From Acidovorax sp. 1608163 (GTDB lineage: Bacteria; Pseudomonadota; Gammaproteobacteria; Burkholderiales; Burkholderiaceae_C), in contig NZ_CP033069.1 of the NCBI RefSeq assembly GCF_003669015.1, forward strand, positions 1,863,001 through 1,927,000: a stretch of 64,000 nucleotides of DNA, written 5' to 3'. This document shows, one piece after another, positions 1 to 8,574 of the stretch (its first letter is position 1; each line of letters begins with the position of its first letter). The translations under genes and the position numbers were made by a program. The notes beneath the pieces were generated by a model. The model searched no databases, was not told the origin of the DNA, and saw nothing but the letters and a program-made list of their open reading frames with translations.

Positions 1-484
1 TTTGAGCAAGGTGCTGTCGCCCGGCCTGCGCGTGGGCTGGATGATTGCCCCGGCCGAACTGCTGGGCAAGGCCACCATGTGCAAGCAGTTCAGCGACGCA
101 CATACCAGCACCTTTGCGCAGGCCACGGCCGCGCAGTACCTTAAGGCTGGCCGCATGCCCGCCACGCTGGCCAACGTGCGCAAGGTGTATGCCGAGCGCG
201 CCCAAGCCATGGGCGATGCGCTGCGCAAGGAGCTGGGTGACGCTATCGAGTTTGTGCAGCCCCAGGGCGGCCTGTTCGTGTGGGCGCGCCTCACGGGGGC
301 AGGCGGCAAGGTGGCCGACGGCAACGTGCTGGCCAAGCGTGCCATCGAAAAAGGCGTGGCCTTTGTGCCTGGCACGCCGTTCTTCTGCGCCAACCCGGAC
401 CACGCCACCTTCCGCCTGTCGTTCGCCACGGCCGATGTGGACAAGATCCGCGAAGGCGTGGCGCGCCTGGGCCAGGCCATTTAA
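1..484 (+). CDS. PLP-dependent class I/II aminotransferase, C-terminal part (5' truncated by window)
   Basis: The reading frame is open from the first bases and ends with TAA at 482-484. Its first residues, SKVLSPGLRVGW, match the family motif around the lysine that forms the Schiff base with pyridoxal phosphate, so about the last 160 residues are present and the N-terminal half lies outside the window. The end, GGLFVWARL...FVPGTPFF...RLSFA, is typical of fold-type I aminotransferases of the 2-aminoadipate/MocR-related group. Substrate cannot be told from this fragment. slyX follows after 3 nt, so the two are probably co-transcribed. Confidence 0.9.
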   Translation, partial: LSKVLSPGLRVGWMIAPAELLGKATMCKQFSDAHTSTFAQATAAQYLKAGRMPATLANVRKVYAERAQAMGDALRKELGDAIEFVQPQGGLFVWARLTGAGGKVADGNVLAKRAIEKGVAFVPGTPFFCANPDHATFRLSFATADVDKIREGVARLGQAI

Positions 485-487
485 AGC

Positions 488-715
488 ATGCCGCACGCCA
501 ACGACCTGGAGCAGGTGCACCAGCGCCTGGAGAGCCTGGAGATCAAGGCCAGCTACACCGAGGACTTGCTGGACCAGCTCAACATGACGATCTACCAACA
601 GCAGCAGTTGATAGAGCGGCTGGTGGAGGAGATCAAAACCCTGCGCCAGCAGGTGCCTGATGGGGGAAGTGGCAGCGTTCGCAATCTGCGCGACGAGCTG
701 CCGCCGCATTACTGA
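488..715 (+). CDS. slyX: SlyX family protein
   Basis: This is a 75-residue protein that is almost entirely one predicted coiled coil (LEQVHQRLESLEIKASYTE..., then IYQQQQLIERLVEEIKTLRQQV). It ends in the family's characteristic PPHY C-terminus. Length and the terminal motif agree with SlyX proteins, which are widespread in proteobacteria and have no settled biochemical role. The start is 3 nt after the aminotransferase stop, indicating translational coupling in one operon. Confidence 0.9.
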   Translation: MPHANDLEQVHQRLESLEIKASYTEDLLDQLNMTIYQQQQLIERLVEEIKTLRQQVPDGGSGSVRNLRDELPPHY

Positions 716-832
716 AGCGCGATGAAGGCATCCACCGCGTGCCCTTGGGGGCGCTGGGTGGATTCACGCTGGCAGGTTGCCTGGTTGGTCGCGGGATGCT
801 GGGCTGATTCTCAGAGGGAGGGGCCCGTAGCC

Positions 833-2095
833 TTAGCCCACTTCGTGCTCTGCCGACGCAATCTGGTTGCGTCCCCGGTTCTTGGCCAGGTACAGCGCCT
901 GGTCGGCGCGGTCCAGCATGTCGCGCAGGCTGCGGTCTGTGGCGCGGATGGCGCCCATCCCCAGGCTGGCGGTGATGTGGTACGGGTGGCCGGTTTCATC
1001 TTGCAGCTGCAAGTCTGCCACCCCTTGCAGAATGCGAGTGGCAACTTCCTCGGCCTCGGTCGCGGAGGTCAGCGGCAACAGCACACCAAACTCTTCACCG
1101 CCCAGGCGCCCCACGATGTCAGAGGCGCGCAGGTGTACCCTGACGGCGTGGGCGAACTCCACCAAGGCCCTGTCGCCTTCCAGGTGGCCCAGGCGGTCGT
1201 TGATGGCCTTGAAGTGGTCCAGGTCCAGCATCAGCAGGGTGAGCGGCTCGCCATGCGTGCGGGCGCGCTCGTAGATGGCCGTGGCGGTCTCCAAAAAGGC
1301 CCGCCGGTTGGCCATGCCGGTCAGCATGTCGGTGGTGGCCAGGCGGTGCAGTTCGCGCTCCAGGTTTTTGCGCTGGGTGACGTCGCGGTAGATGCCCTCC
1401 ACCCCCGCAAATTGGCCAGCATGGTCGTACAGCAGATGGCTGCTGATGGAGATGTCAATGACGGAGCCATCACGCCGCACCATCTGCCCGGGGAAGTCTG
1501 AGACTTCGCCTTTTTCCATGATGGCGGCCTTGAAGGCGTCTCGGTCGGAGCTTTGGGGGTAGTACGACTCTGCCGTGCGTCCCTCGATCTCGTGGGGCTC
1601 GTAGCCCAGCACCCGCCGCACCCCCGGGCCTACATGCAGCACCACACCCTGGCTGTCGGTGCGGTAGTAGACGTCCTGCATGTTCTCAAACAGGCGACGG
1701 AAGTTTTGCTCGCTCTCGCGCAGTTGCGCCTGGATCTCGCTTTGGTGGGTCATGTCCAGTCCGCACATCAACACGGCGGGGGCTCCTTGCCATTCAATGG
1801 CCACGCTGGAGATCAGCACCATCCGCAGCTGGCCTTTGGCAGTGCGGATGCGGAATTCGGAGGATTTGTTGGGGCGGCCCTCCTGGTCGGGCTCGGCCAC
1901 TTGCTGGATGCGGTTGGTGGAGCGCACTTGGTCCATGGGGTGCACAAATTCGCCGGACTGGCGGCCCACAAGATCTGCTGCGCTGCCCGCCTGTAGCAAC
2001 GCCACAGCGGCGGCATTGGCAAAGCAGATCTTGCCCTCCTGCGTGATGATCACGGCCCCGGGCAGCACCTGCAACAGATCGACGTTGTGCGACAT
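833..2095 (-). CDS. PAS-PAS-GGEEF diguanylate cyclase
   Basis: The protein would make the second messenger c-di-GMP from two GTP. Two PAS domains can be seen (about residues 5-110 and 125-240), then a GGEEF domain (about 250-415) with the intact signature RLGGEEF. The product-inhibition site RxxD is present as RASD five residues before GGEEF. There is no transmembrane segment, so it should be cytoplasmic and sense through its PAS domains. The start is uncertain: ATG at 2095 begins just before PAS1, but an upstream ATG at 2158 and GTG at 2176 are in frame, none with a good ribosome-binding site. It is convergent with slyX. Confidence 0.88.
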   Translation of the reverse strand: MSHNVDLLQVLPGAVIITQEGKICFANAAAVALLQAGSAADLVGRQSGEFVHPMDQVRSTNRIQQVAEPDQEGRPNKSSEFRIRTAKGQLRMVLISSVAIEWQGAPAVLMCGLDMTHQSEIQAQLRESEQNFRRLFENMQDVYYRTDSQGVVLHVGPGVRRVLGYEPHEIEGRTAESYYPQSSDRDAFKAAIMEKGEVSDFPGQMVRRDGSVIDISISSHLLYDHAGQFAGVEGIYRDVTQRKNLERELHRLATTDMLTGMANRRAFLETATAIYERARTHGEPLTLLMLDLDHFKAINDRLGHLEGDRALVEFAHAVRVHLRASDIVGRLGGEEFGVLLPLTSATEAEEVATRILQGVADLQLQDETGHPYHITASLGMGAIRATDRSLRDMLDRADQALYLAKNRGRNQIASAEHEVG

Positions 2096-2274
2096 TGGTT
2101 TGGAACAATCCAAAGTGTTGCAACATTTTGGCACCCGAATTGCCTGGATGGAATTCATTTTGGTGCATTCAGGCACGGTGCAAGTCCTGTGCGCGTCACT
2201 CGGCTTATCCCGCTTGGGTGCATGAAATGGTCAAACTGAGGCGCCCAGGGTGACCACAAGCGGTACCATCGCCC

Positions 2275-2607
2275 ATGAGAAAAACTTTCCAACTCCACGT
2301 TGAAGGCAAGAACCGCGACCGCGTTCTGGACGCCGTCAAGCATGAAATCCGCAAATACATCAAGCGTGAGCGCCGCCGTGATGTGCCCGAGGGCGCCCAT
2401 TTTTGGGACTTTGATTGCCGCTTTGGGCTGAGCAAGGACGCTGCTGAAGCAGTGCACCTGTCGGCGCTGACGGAGCGCATCAACGCCGTGGCAGCAGAGG
2501 GTGGGGCGCAGTTTTACGTGGAAATCCTGGCCAAGCCCGGGGTGCGCAAACCGCGTGCGCCTGGCGAAACGGGCGACGCCGAGCCAGACGACTTCGACGC
2601 TGAGTAA
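2275..2607 (+). CDS. DUF6172-type conserved protein
   Basis: A 110-residue, charged, soluble protein starting MRKTFQLHVEGKNRDRVLDA. It has a basic segment (EIRKYIKRERRR), a conserved-looking core FWDFDCRFG, and an acidic tail (GDAEPDDFDAE). I recognise the pattern as a small conserved family of unknown function common in beta- and gammaproteobacteria, probably DUF6172. No catalytic motif is evident. A strong hairpin follows at 2612-2632 and separates it from the convergent helicase gene. Confidence 0.65.
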   Translation: MRKTFQLHVEGKNRDRVLDAVKHEIRKYIKRERRRDVPEGAHFWDFDCRFGLSKDAAEAVHLSALTERINAVAAEGGAQFYVEILAKPGVRKPRAPGETGDAEPDDFDAE

Positions 2608-2611
2608 GTAC

Positions 2612-2632
2612 CAGGGGGCCGAAGGCCCCCTG
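2612..2632. terminator. Hairpin between convergent genes
   Basis: A perfect 9-bp stem (CAGGGGGCC / GGCCCCCTG) with a GAA loop lies 5 nt after the DUF6172-type gene and before the end of the helicase gene. There is no strong T-run, so it may act in both directions or need a cofactor. Confidence 0.6.
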
Positions 2633-2690
2633 ATTGCATTTGGTGTTTGGCCGTTTTTTCTGCGAAAGCAGGAAGCAGCCTGGGCGGTGG

Positions 2691-3956
2691 TCAGTCTTTT
2701 GGTATACCTGCCGTACCCGTTGTGCCTGCTGCCAGGGCGGCAGCGGCGCGCAGTTTGTCTTTTTTGCTGGGCCGTTTGCCCTTGATGCCGCCGTTGCCCT
2801 CACCCTTGTCTTGCACGGGTGGCTCGGTCGGCTCGAAGCCCGCCACCGTTTCGCGCGGCAGGCTCAGGTTTTGCCGCTTTTCAATCAACCGGAAATGGGC
2901 CTCTGACTCTGCGGTGACAAAGCTCACGGCCACACCGCTTTCGCCCGCGCGACCGGTGCGGCCAATGCGGTGGGTGTAATCGTCGGTGGAGCGGGGCAGG
3001 TCGTAGTTCACCACGGCAGGCAGCAGCGCAATGTCAATGCCCCGGGCGGCGAGGTCGGTGGTGACCACCACCTGCCAGCGTTCATCCTTGAATTCCTGCA
3101 GCACTTGGGTGCGCGCGCCTTGGCTCAATCCGCCATGGAACGGTGATGCGTAGATGCCCGCTTTGTAGAGCTTTTCGGCAATGTGCTCTGCCGCATATTG
3201 GGTGGCCACAAACACCAACACGCGCGACCATTGGTGTTGTTCGACCAGGTGCTTGAGCAACTGGGTGCGCCGGGGCGCATCCACGGCAATCGCACGCTGG
3301 GCGATGTCTGGCTGTGTTTGATCGGTGGGGGCAATGTCCACGCGCACGGGCTCGCGCAGCAGGCTGTGGGCCAGTGCCTGCACCGGCGGGGCGAAGGTGG
3401 CTGAGAAGAACAGGTTTTGCCTGCGCTCGGGCAGCAAGTTCAGCACCGCTTGTAACTCATCGGCAAATCCCAGGTCCAGCAGGCGGTCTGCTTCGTCCAG
3501 CACCAGGTGCTGCACCTGGCCCAGCCGCAGGGCGTTGTGCTGCACCAGGTCCAGCAGGCGCCCCGGCGTGGCCACCACCACATCAGCCCCGCCGCGCAGG
3601 CGCATCATCTGCGGGTTGATGGAAACGCCGCCGTACACCACGGCCACCTTGATGGGATGGGCCAGGCGTTGCGCCAGCAGGGTGATCACTTCACCGACCT
3701 GCGAGGCCAGCTCGCGCGTAGGCACCAGTACCAGCACCTGGGTGTTGCGCTGCTGCGCTTCGGTTTGCAGCATCTGCAGCAGGGGCAGTGCAAAAGCGGC
3801 GGTCTTGCCAGAACCTGTCTGGGCGCATGCCAGCAGGTCTTGCCTCTTCAAAACGACGGGAATGGCCGCTGCCTGTACCGGCGTGGGGGCCGTGAAGCCG
3901 CTGGCTGCTGCCGCGTCGACGAGGGCAGGGGAGAGACCGAGAGAAGCAAAAGGCAT
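2691..3956 (-). CDS. DEAD-box ATP-dependent RNA helicase, RhlE-like
   Basis: A 421-residue superfamily 2 helicase that would unwind RNA in the cytoplasm. The motifs appear in order: Q-motif region FTAPTPVQAAAIP, Walker A AQTGSGKT, PTRELA, the DEAD box VLDEADRLLDLGF, SAT (FFSATF), and motif VI HRIGRTGRAG. The basic C-terminus (GKRPSKKDKLRAAAALAAG) resembles RhlE-type tails. The start MPFASLGLS was chosen because it directly precedes the Q-motif; the frame stays open upstream without similarity. It could equally be named a generic DEAD/DEAH helicase. Confidence 0.9.
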   Translation of the reverse strand: MPFASLGLSPALVDAAAASGFTAPTPVQAAAIPVVLKRQDLLACAQTGSGKTAAFALPLLQMLQTEAQQRNTQVLVLVPTRELASQVGEVITLLAQRLAHPIKVAVVYGGVSINPQMMRLRGGADVVVATPGRLLDLVQHNALRLGQVQHLVLDEADRLLDLGFADELQAVLNLLPERRQNLFFSATFAPPVQALAHSLLREPVRVDIAPTDQTQPDIAQRAIAVDAPRRTQLLKHLVEQHQWSRVLVFVATQYAAEHIAEKLYKAGIYASPFHGGLSQGARTQVLQEFKDERWQVVVTTDLAARGIDIALLPAVVNYDLPRSTDDYTHRIGRTGRAGESGVAVSFVTAESEAHFRLIEKRQNLSLPRETVAGFEPTEPPVQDKGEGNGGIKGKRPSKKDKLRAAAALAAGTTGTAGIPKD

Positions 3957-4256
3957 GGCGTGTAGCGCTGGGGCGGCAGCAAGGTGGCGCGCAATGCGCG
4001 GTAGGGCAAAAGAAGCACTGGGGTGGTTGGCACCACCCATCGAGGGCTGGGCGACGCAGGCCCCCACCATGCCGTGCGGCTGGGTTGTCGGGAGACTGCG
4101 GCGGGGCGCGGAGTAGGCGCCGATCCCCCGATTGTGAGGCACAGGGTAACGGGTCGCGCCATGCCCTCGGGGTTTTCACGCATTGGGTCCTGTGCGCGGG
4201 CCTGCTGTGCGGGATCACGCCGATAATCGCTTCCCCATCGCATACGCACACACAAA

Positions 4257-4715
4257 ATGAGCTTCGCCATAGAACCCGGAACCATTACCCACGGCATCCA
4301 GCTGGCCGTAGCCCCGGTGTTTTTGCTGACCGCCGTGGCCGGCATGATTGGCGCCGTGGCGGGGCGCCTGGCGCGCATCATTGACCGGGCCCGGGTGGTC
4401 GAGGACCGCGCGCGCAACTCCAGCGACACCGAGCACCACGACCGTGCCATGCTGGAGCTGGGCTACCTGCGCACCCGGGGGCGCCTGGCCAATGCCTGCA
4501 TTGGGCTGCTGACGCTGTGTGGCTTCCTGATCGGGGTCACCATCGTCCTGCTGTTTTTGGGGGAAACCATGGATTTCCGGGGGCACAGCTGGGCTGTGGC
4601 GAGCTTCTTGAGCGGGGTGATTTCATTTTTGATGGCGCTGGTGTTGTTTTTCACCGAGACAGTGATGGCCACGCGCCTGCTGAACTTTCAGCTGCTGAGT
4701 GCGCAGGGGAAGTGA
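4257..4715 (+). CDS. DUF2721 family membrane protein
   Basis: A 152-residue integral membrane protein with three hydrophobic segments (about residues 16-38, 78-102 and 112-138). A conserved-looking charged loop lies between the first two (GRLARIIDRARVVEDRA), typical of DUF2721. Function is unknown. It leads a tight cluster with the Sui1-like factor (2-nt gap) and the DUF3820 protein, suggesting one transcript. Confidence 0.8.
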   Translation: MSFAIEPGTITHGIQLAVAPVFLLTAVAGMIGAVAGRLARIIDRARVVEDRARNSSDTEHHDRAMLELGYLRTRGRLANACIGLLTLCGFLIGVTIVLLFLGETMDFRGHSWAVASFLSGVISFLMALVLFFTETVMATRLLNFQLLSAQGK

Positions 4716-4717
4716 CC

Positions 4718-5089
4718 ATGGCCTCGTTGCGTGATCTCAAAAGCCTGGGCGGCCTGGTCTATTCCACCGACCACGGCCGCATGTGCCCGGACTGCAGCCA
4801 GCCCCAGGCACAGTGTGTGTGCAAGCAAAACAAGCCCTTGCCCACGGGGGATGGCATCGTGCGGGTATCGCGAGAAACCAAAGGCCGGGGAGGCAAGGCC
4901 GTCACCCTGGTCAAAGGCGTGTTGCTGGATGCCACGGCGTTGGAGCAGTTGGGCAAACAGCTCAAAACCGCGTGTGGCACGGGCGGTACCGTCAAGGACG
5001 GGGTGATTGAGGTACAGGGCGACCACATTGACCGCGTGATGGCTGCGCTGCAAAAGCTGGGCCACAAGGTCAAGCGCGCGGGGGGCTGA
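4718..5089 (+). CDS. yciH: Translation initiation factor Sui1/YciH
   Basis: A 123-residue bacterial eIF1/SUI1 homologue. The N-terminus VYSTDHGRMCPDCSQPQAQCVC holds a small Cys cluster typical of YciH proteins. The SUI1 fold follows (RGGKAVTLVKGV ... CGTGGTVKDGVIEVQGDH). Such proteins bind the 30S subunit and influence start selection, but are not essential in bacteria. ATG at 4718 was chosen because it begins at the domain, 2 nt after the preceding stop; the frame is open further upstream without homology. Confidence 0.9.
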   Translation: MASLRDLKSLGGLVYSTDHGRMCPDCSQPQAQCVCKQNKPLPTGDGIVRVSRETKGRGGKAVTLVKGVLLDATALEQLGKQLKTACGTGGTVKDGVIEVQGDHIDRVMAALQKLGHKVKRAGG

Positions 5090-5092
5090 TCC

Positions 5093-5314
5093 ATGGACAT
5101 TGCGGGCATGGACCCCGCCACACTCCAGCGGCTGGTGACTGTGCAAATGCCGTATGGCAAGCACAAGGGTTGTGTGATTGCCGATTTGCCTGGCAATTAC
5201 CTGAACTGGTTTGCGCGGGAAGGCTTCCCCCACAACGACCTGGGGCGTTTGTTGGCCCTGATGCACGAAATCGACCACAACGGGCTGACTGACCTGCTGG
5301 CGCCATTGCGTTAG
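5093..5314 (+). CDS. DUF3820 family protein
   Basis: A 73-residue protein with the diagnostic stretch MPYGKHKGCVIADLPGNYL followed by WFAREGFPHNDLGRLLALMHEI. This matches DUF3820, a family once linked to quorum-sensing-controlled virulence factors but without a defined activity. It begins 3 nt after the Sui1-like gene and so is probably translated from the same mRNA. Confidence 0.82.
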   Translation: MDIAGMDPATLQRLVTVQMPYGKHKGCVIADLPGNYLNWFAREGFPHNDLGRLLALMHEIDHNGLTDLLAPLR

Positions 5315-5406
5315 GGTTTGCGGTCAGTCGGGCCTCACGCGTTGGCCAGCGCCATAATCGCGGCAGCATCTATTCGGCATCTGTTTACCAACTTGAGGGA
5401 GTGCCA

Positions 5407-5580
5407 ATGAAAGGCAATATCGCAGCGATTGTGCTGGTCGTTTTGGGCGTGTTTTTCTTGCTGACCAACCTGGGGCTGATCAGCATCAGCCTGCGTGAGT
5501 TGTTGCGCGTGTGGTGGCCGGTGGCGCTCATTGCGGTGGGCTTGGCGCTGTTCTTTACCCCTGGCGGCAAAGGCCGATAA
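5407..5580 (+). CDS. Small two-helix membrane protein, LiaI/DUF5668-like
   Basis: A 57-residue gene, MKGNIAAIVLVVLGVFFLL..., with two hydrophobic helices (about 4-24 and 36-52) joined by LGLISISLRELLRVWWPV and ending GGKGR. The pattern (helix, 'NLGLI', 'WWPVALIAVG', helix) is that of the LiaF/LiaI transmembrane domain (DUF5668). It follows the DUF3820 gene by 92 nt. No partner kinase is nearby, so its role is open. Confidence 0.72.
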   Translation: MKGNIAAIVLVVLGVFFLLTNLGLISISLRELLRVWWPVALIAVGLALFFTPGGKGR

Positions 5581-5688
5581 ACCTGAGCAGAGGCCTTGAT
5601 CCAAGGCCATTGCACGCAGTGCTGGGCATGTGGGAGCGCTGACCGCCACGAAACCCCCTCAGTGGCAAGCGGCCTTTTGAACAGGCTC

Positions 5689-6114
5689 TTAGCCGTGCGC
5701 GTGGGGCTCCTGTGGCTCTGACGCTGCAAATGCAGGCAGGCTCCCAAAATACCCTCTGAACAAATTGCGGGCCACGCCATGGGCTGCCGCTTGCAAGCCG
5801 TGGGCCACCTCGGGGGCAAACAAGCGCGCGGTGTGCCCGTTCCAAAGGTGCACCCACGCTGCAAAATGGGCGGGGGTCACGTCCTGCAGCGACAGGTGCT
5901 TGTCCAGCACATTGCCTTTGAAGCTGCGGGTGCCCAACAGCACGGTGCTCCAAAAATCGACCAAACGGTGCAAGTGGGCATCCCACTGCCCATGCAGCGC
6001 CTTGTCAAACACCGGGCCCAGCAAGTCGTCCTTGCGCACATCCGCATAAAACGCATGCACCAGCTCGGTGATGCTTTCCTTGTCGGGGGTGCGGTGTGCG
6101 GTAGTGACTGGCAT
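5689..6114 (-). CDS. Group III truncated haemoglobin
   Basis: A 141-residue 2-on-2 globin. Recognisable features are FYADVRKDDLLGPVF near the N-terminus, HLHRLVDFWSTVLLGTRSFKGN, and HFAAWVHLWNGH in the F-helix region containing the probable proximal histidine. Group III globins bind O2 and NO; the gene lies directly downstream of the NO-damage repair gene RIC, so NO detoxification is a fair inference. The start is ATG at 6114; a GTG at 6129 is an alternative. Confidence 0.88.
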   Translation of the reverse strand: MPVTTAHRTPDKESITELVHAFYADVRKDDLLGPVFDKALHGQWDAHLHRLVDFWSTVLLGTRSFKGNVLDKHLSLQDVTPAHFAAWVHLWNGHTARLFAPEVAHGLQAAAHGVARNLFRGYFGSLPAFAASEPQEPHAHG

Positions 6115-6131
6115 GGGCGCAGTGTGCACGA

Positions 6132-6857
6132 TCAGTTGCAGCTACAAGCTGATGTACCGCAACCTTGCGTTGTGGCCGCTGCTTCAAACTGTGGGAACAA
6201 AACGTTGTTCTCCAGGTGAATGTGGTTGATCAGGTCTTCTCCCAACTGGGCAATGCCCGCATACAGGGCGCGCCAGGTGTTGCAGGCGCCTTGGGGTGGG
6301 GTGGCGTCGTTGGTCAGGGCATTGAGCTTGTCCAGCGATGCCCCGTGGTCTACATGCTCGGCGCGCATCATGCCAATGGGCTGGCCCACAAACGGATTGC
6401 CGCCCGCCTTGAGCATGGGGAACAACACGACCTCTTCCTTTTGCATGTGCGAGAGCAGTTCTTCGTGCATGGCCTCCAGGGTGTCGGCCAGGCCTGCAGG
6501 CACCAGCGGGTGGTCGCGGTGCACGGCTTCCACGCGGCGTGCCATGCGAATCAGCTCGGGCAGTTGCACGCGGTGCACTTCGTGGTAGCGCTCCAGAATG
6601 TGGTCGATCAGCTCTGTGGGCGATGTCACCCCAGGCAGGCTGCTGCTGCGCTGCAGTTGCGACAACTCTGCCAGCACGGCATCCACATCCAGCGATTTTT
6701 GGGTGGCCGCTTCGCGCAGGCTGACCTGGCCGCCGCAGCAAAAGTCCAACTTCAAGCGGCGAAAAATCGCGGTCGATCCCGGCAGTTGCACGGCGATCTG
6801 GCCAATGGCTTGCTCTGCGCTCAGGGCAGGTTGGGTTTCTTGAAGTCGAGCATTCAT
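6132..6857 (-). CDS. ytfE: Iron-sulfur cluster repair di-iron protein RIC (YtfE/ScdA)
   Basis: A 241-residue protein that repairs Fe-S clusters damaged by NO or oxidants. The ScdA_N domain is seen near the start (LPGSTAIFRRLKLDFCCGG, with the Cys-Cys pair). A hemerythrin-like domain follows with His/Glu ligands (HILERYHEVHRVQLPEL, HEELLSHMQKEEVVLFPM, EHVDHG, LINHIHLENNVLFP). ATG at 6857 has AAAGGAA upstream. It is divergent from nsrR with an NsrR-like palindrome between them, and a truncated globin follows, so it is predicted to be induced by NO. Confidence 0.92.
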   Translation of the reverse strand: MNARLQETQPALSAEQAIGQIAVQLPGSTAIFRRLKLDFCCGGQVSLREAATQKSLDVDAVLAELSQLQRSSSLPGVTSPTELIDHILERYHEVHRVQLPELIRMARRVEAVHRDHPLVPAGLADTLEAMHEELLSHMQKEEVVLFPMLKAGGNPFVGQPIGMMRAEHVDHGASLDKLNALTNDATPPQGACNTWRALYAGIAQLGEDLINHIHLENNVLFPQFEAAATTQGCGTSACSCN

Positions 6858-6871
6858 GGGGGATTCCTTTA

Positions 6872-6894
6872 AAGATTCATTTAATGTGAATATT
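6872..6894 (+). promoter_or_regulatory. Putative NsrR operator
   Basis: The imperfect palindrome AAGATTCATTT-A-ATGTGAATATT fits the NsrR-type pattern AAGATGCATTT-N-AAATGCATCTT at 10 of 11 positions in the left half and about 7 of 11 in the right. It lies 15 nt upstream of the ytfE start. A further AAGATGC half-site is on the minus strand at 6920-6926, 24 nt before nsrR. Together they suggest repression of ytfE and autorepression of nsrR. Confidence 0.6.
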
Positions 6895-6950
6895 TTATTC
6901 AATAAAATTCAGATAACAAGCATCTTTTAAATTGAGCCAGGACAAATTCC

Positions 6951-7442
6951 ATGCGCCTTACCCAATGGACGGACTACACCCTGCGTGTGCTGATGTACTG
7001 CGCGGCCACCCAGGGCCGCGAGCAGCCCGTGACCATCACCGAGGTGGCCGAGGGCTACGGCATATCGCGCAGCCATTTGATGAAGATCGTGCAAGAGCTG
7101 GCAGCACAAGGCCTGCTGGAGACCACGCGCGGGCGTGGGGGCGGCATGCGCCTGATGAAAGCCCCTGCCGAGATCAACCTGGGCGCCGTCGTGCGCCAGA
7201 CGGAGACGGACTTTCACCTTGTGGAGTGTTTTGACCCCAATGTGAACCAGTGCCGGCTGAGCGGTAACTGCAGACTCAAAGGGGTGTTGGGCGGTGCCAT
7301 CAATGCTTATCTGGCGGTGCTCGATGGCGTCACGCTGGCCGACTTGGTGGATGCACCCAACCCGAAGATGCTGGCGCAGCCCTTGATTCGGCGCAGCATG
7401 CGGGATGCGAAACCGGTGATGGGTCTGCCGATCAAGGGCTGA
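6951..7442 (+). CDS. nsrR: Rrf2-family NO-sensing repressor NsrR
   Basis: A 163-residue winged-helix regulator starting MRLTQWTDYTLRVLMY, the typical NsrR N-terminus. The helix-turn-helix is ITEVAEGYGISRSHLMKIV, and the wing holds GRGGGMRL. Three cysteines (ECFDPNVNQCRLSGNC) match the [Fe-S] ligand spacing of NsrR, so NO would destroy the cluster and release DNA. It diverges from ytfE-trHb, its likely targets. Confidence 0.9.
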   Translation: MRLTQWTDYTLRVLMYCAATQGREQPVTITEVAEGYGISRSHLMKIVQELAAQGLLETTRGRGGGMRLMKAPAEINLGAVVRQTETDFHLVECFDPNVNQCRLSGNCRLKGVLGGAINAYLAVLDGVTLADLVDAPNPKMLAQPLIRRSMRDAKPVMGLPIKG

Positions 7443-7445
7443 GGA

Positions 7446-7472
7446 AGCCTGCAGGCACTCTGCCTGCAGGCT
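7446..7472. terminator. Perfect 12-bp hairpin between convergent nsrR and lipoprotein gene
   Basis: AGCCTGCAGGCA and TGCCTGCAGGCT flank a CTC loop immediately after nsrR. No long T-run follows, so termination is inferred from stem strength and its place between convergent genes. Confidence 0.6.
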
Positions 7473-7530
7473 CAATACCGGCCGCGTGTGAGGGACGTGT
7501 GAGCGGCCTGCCCAGGCGCCCTCGCTTCCT

Positions 7531-8574
7531 TTAGAAATCGTTGCTTTTGTCGACCAGCTCGTTGTAGGTCTTCAGCAACTTTTGGGGGCTGCCTTCCACC
7601 ATCCAGCCAGAGCCTGTTTGCATGATCATGCGGTCCCCCTCGTTGTAGGGCACTTTGTCGCGCACGCGGCGAAAGCGCTCTTTGGCTGTCTGGCGGAATT
7701 GCTCGGTGCTGCTCTCGAAAAAGCTCCAGTGGATATCGCGGCCGTCTTTGTGCGCTTTGGCATATGCCAACGATTCGTCGGCAAGGGCTTCATAGGCTGA
7801 CAGGCGTGTCTCGGCCATGGCCACATCAAACTTCTCTTCGCCCAGCAAGTTGACCAGGGCCTTGGCGCGCGCCATCAGGGCCATGCGGTAGTAGGTGTAC
7901 TGCTTGCCTTCGGTCTTTTCCACGTCGGCCAGTTTGGCTGCCAGCACCTTGTCGTTTTCTACATCCAACTGGTCAGAGAAAGCGCTGCTGGCTTTTTGGA
8001 ACGCCTCAAAGCTGGCCACCAGCGGGGCATGCATGGCCTTGCCTTTGGCGAACTTGTCGTCTTTGTAGTTGTCGCGGCTGTAGTAGTTGTTGGCCTCGGT
8101 CACCTGGGTGTCCATGGCGTCAAGCGCCTGAATGTAGGCGGCGCCCGCTGCATCCAGCGCGGGCATGGCGGGCTTTTGCGCGGCGGACGTGGCAAAGCTG
8201 GTTTTGCACTTTGCAGTGCTTTCGGGGTCGGTTTCGTACAGGCCGTACACCACGCTTTCGCGGCCTGTGGGGCCGGTCTTCATGTTTTTCACCCAGGTGG
8301 CGTAGCGCTCGATGGACTTGTGGGCTCTGCCATCCAGCCTGTTGTAGCAGCCGATGTAGTCCTGCAGCTTGGCGGCGGCGCTGGGTTCCTCCACAGGGGC
8401 CTTGGCGGGGGGCGTTGCAGCGGCGGGTTTGCCGCTGGCTGGCGCTTCGTTGACGGCGATGCTGGGCGCCACAGGGGCCTTGGCGGTGTCTTCAGATTTT
8501 GAGTTGCAGGCAAGCAAAGCCAGCAGCAGCGGTGCTGCCAACAGCGCACGGGTGGCGCAAGCGAAAGAGGTCAT
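7531..8574 (-). CDS. DUF3829 (YiiG-like) lipoprotein
   Basis: A 347-residue lipoprotein. MTSFACATRALLAAPLLLALLAC gives a signal peptide with lipobox LLAC at Cys23, followed by a Pro/Ala-rich linker to about residue 65. The remainder is helical (IGCYNRLDGRAHKSIERYATW..., FEAFQKASSAFSDQLDVENDKV..., YNELVDKSN), as in DUF3829/YiiG proteins. It would be anchored in the cell envelope; function is unknown. ATG at 8574 was chosen because it begins the signal peptide, whereas the open frame upstream lacks one. Confidence 0.8.
   Translation of the reverse strand: MTSFACATRALLAAPLLLALLACNSKSEDTAKAPVAPSIAVNEAPASGKPAAATPPAKAPVEEPSAAAKLQDYIGCYNRLDGRAHKSIERYATWVKNMKTGPTGRESVVYGLYETDPESTAKCKTSFATSAAQKPAMPALDAAGAAYIQALDAMDTQVTEANNYYSRDNYKDDKFAKGKAMHAPLVASFEAFQKASSAFSDQLDVENDKVLAAKLADVEKTEGKQYTYYRMALMARAKALVNLLGEEKFDVAMAETRLSAYEALADESLAYAKAHKDGRDIHWSFFESSTEQFRQTAKERFRRVRDKVPYNEGDRMIMQTGSGWMVEGSPQKLLKTYNELVDKSNDF

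Noticed and set aside
722..1501. A 259-codon plus-strand frame antisense to the diguanylate cyclase
   Set aside because: It mirrors the GGEEF-domain codons and has no protein-family features.
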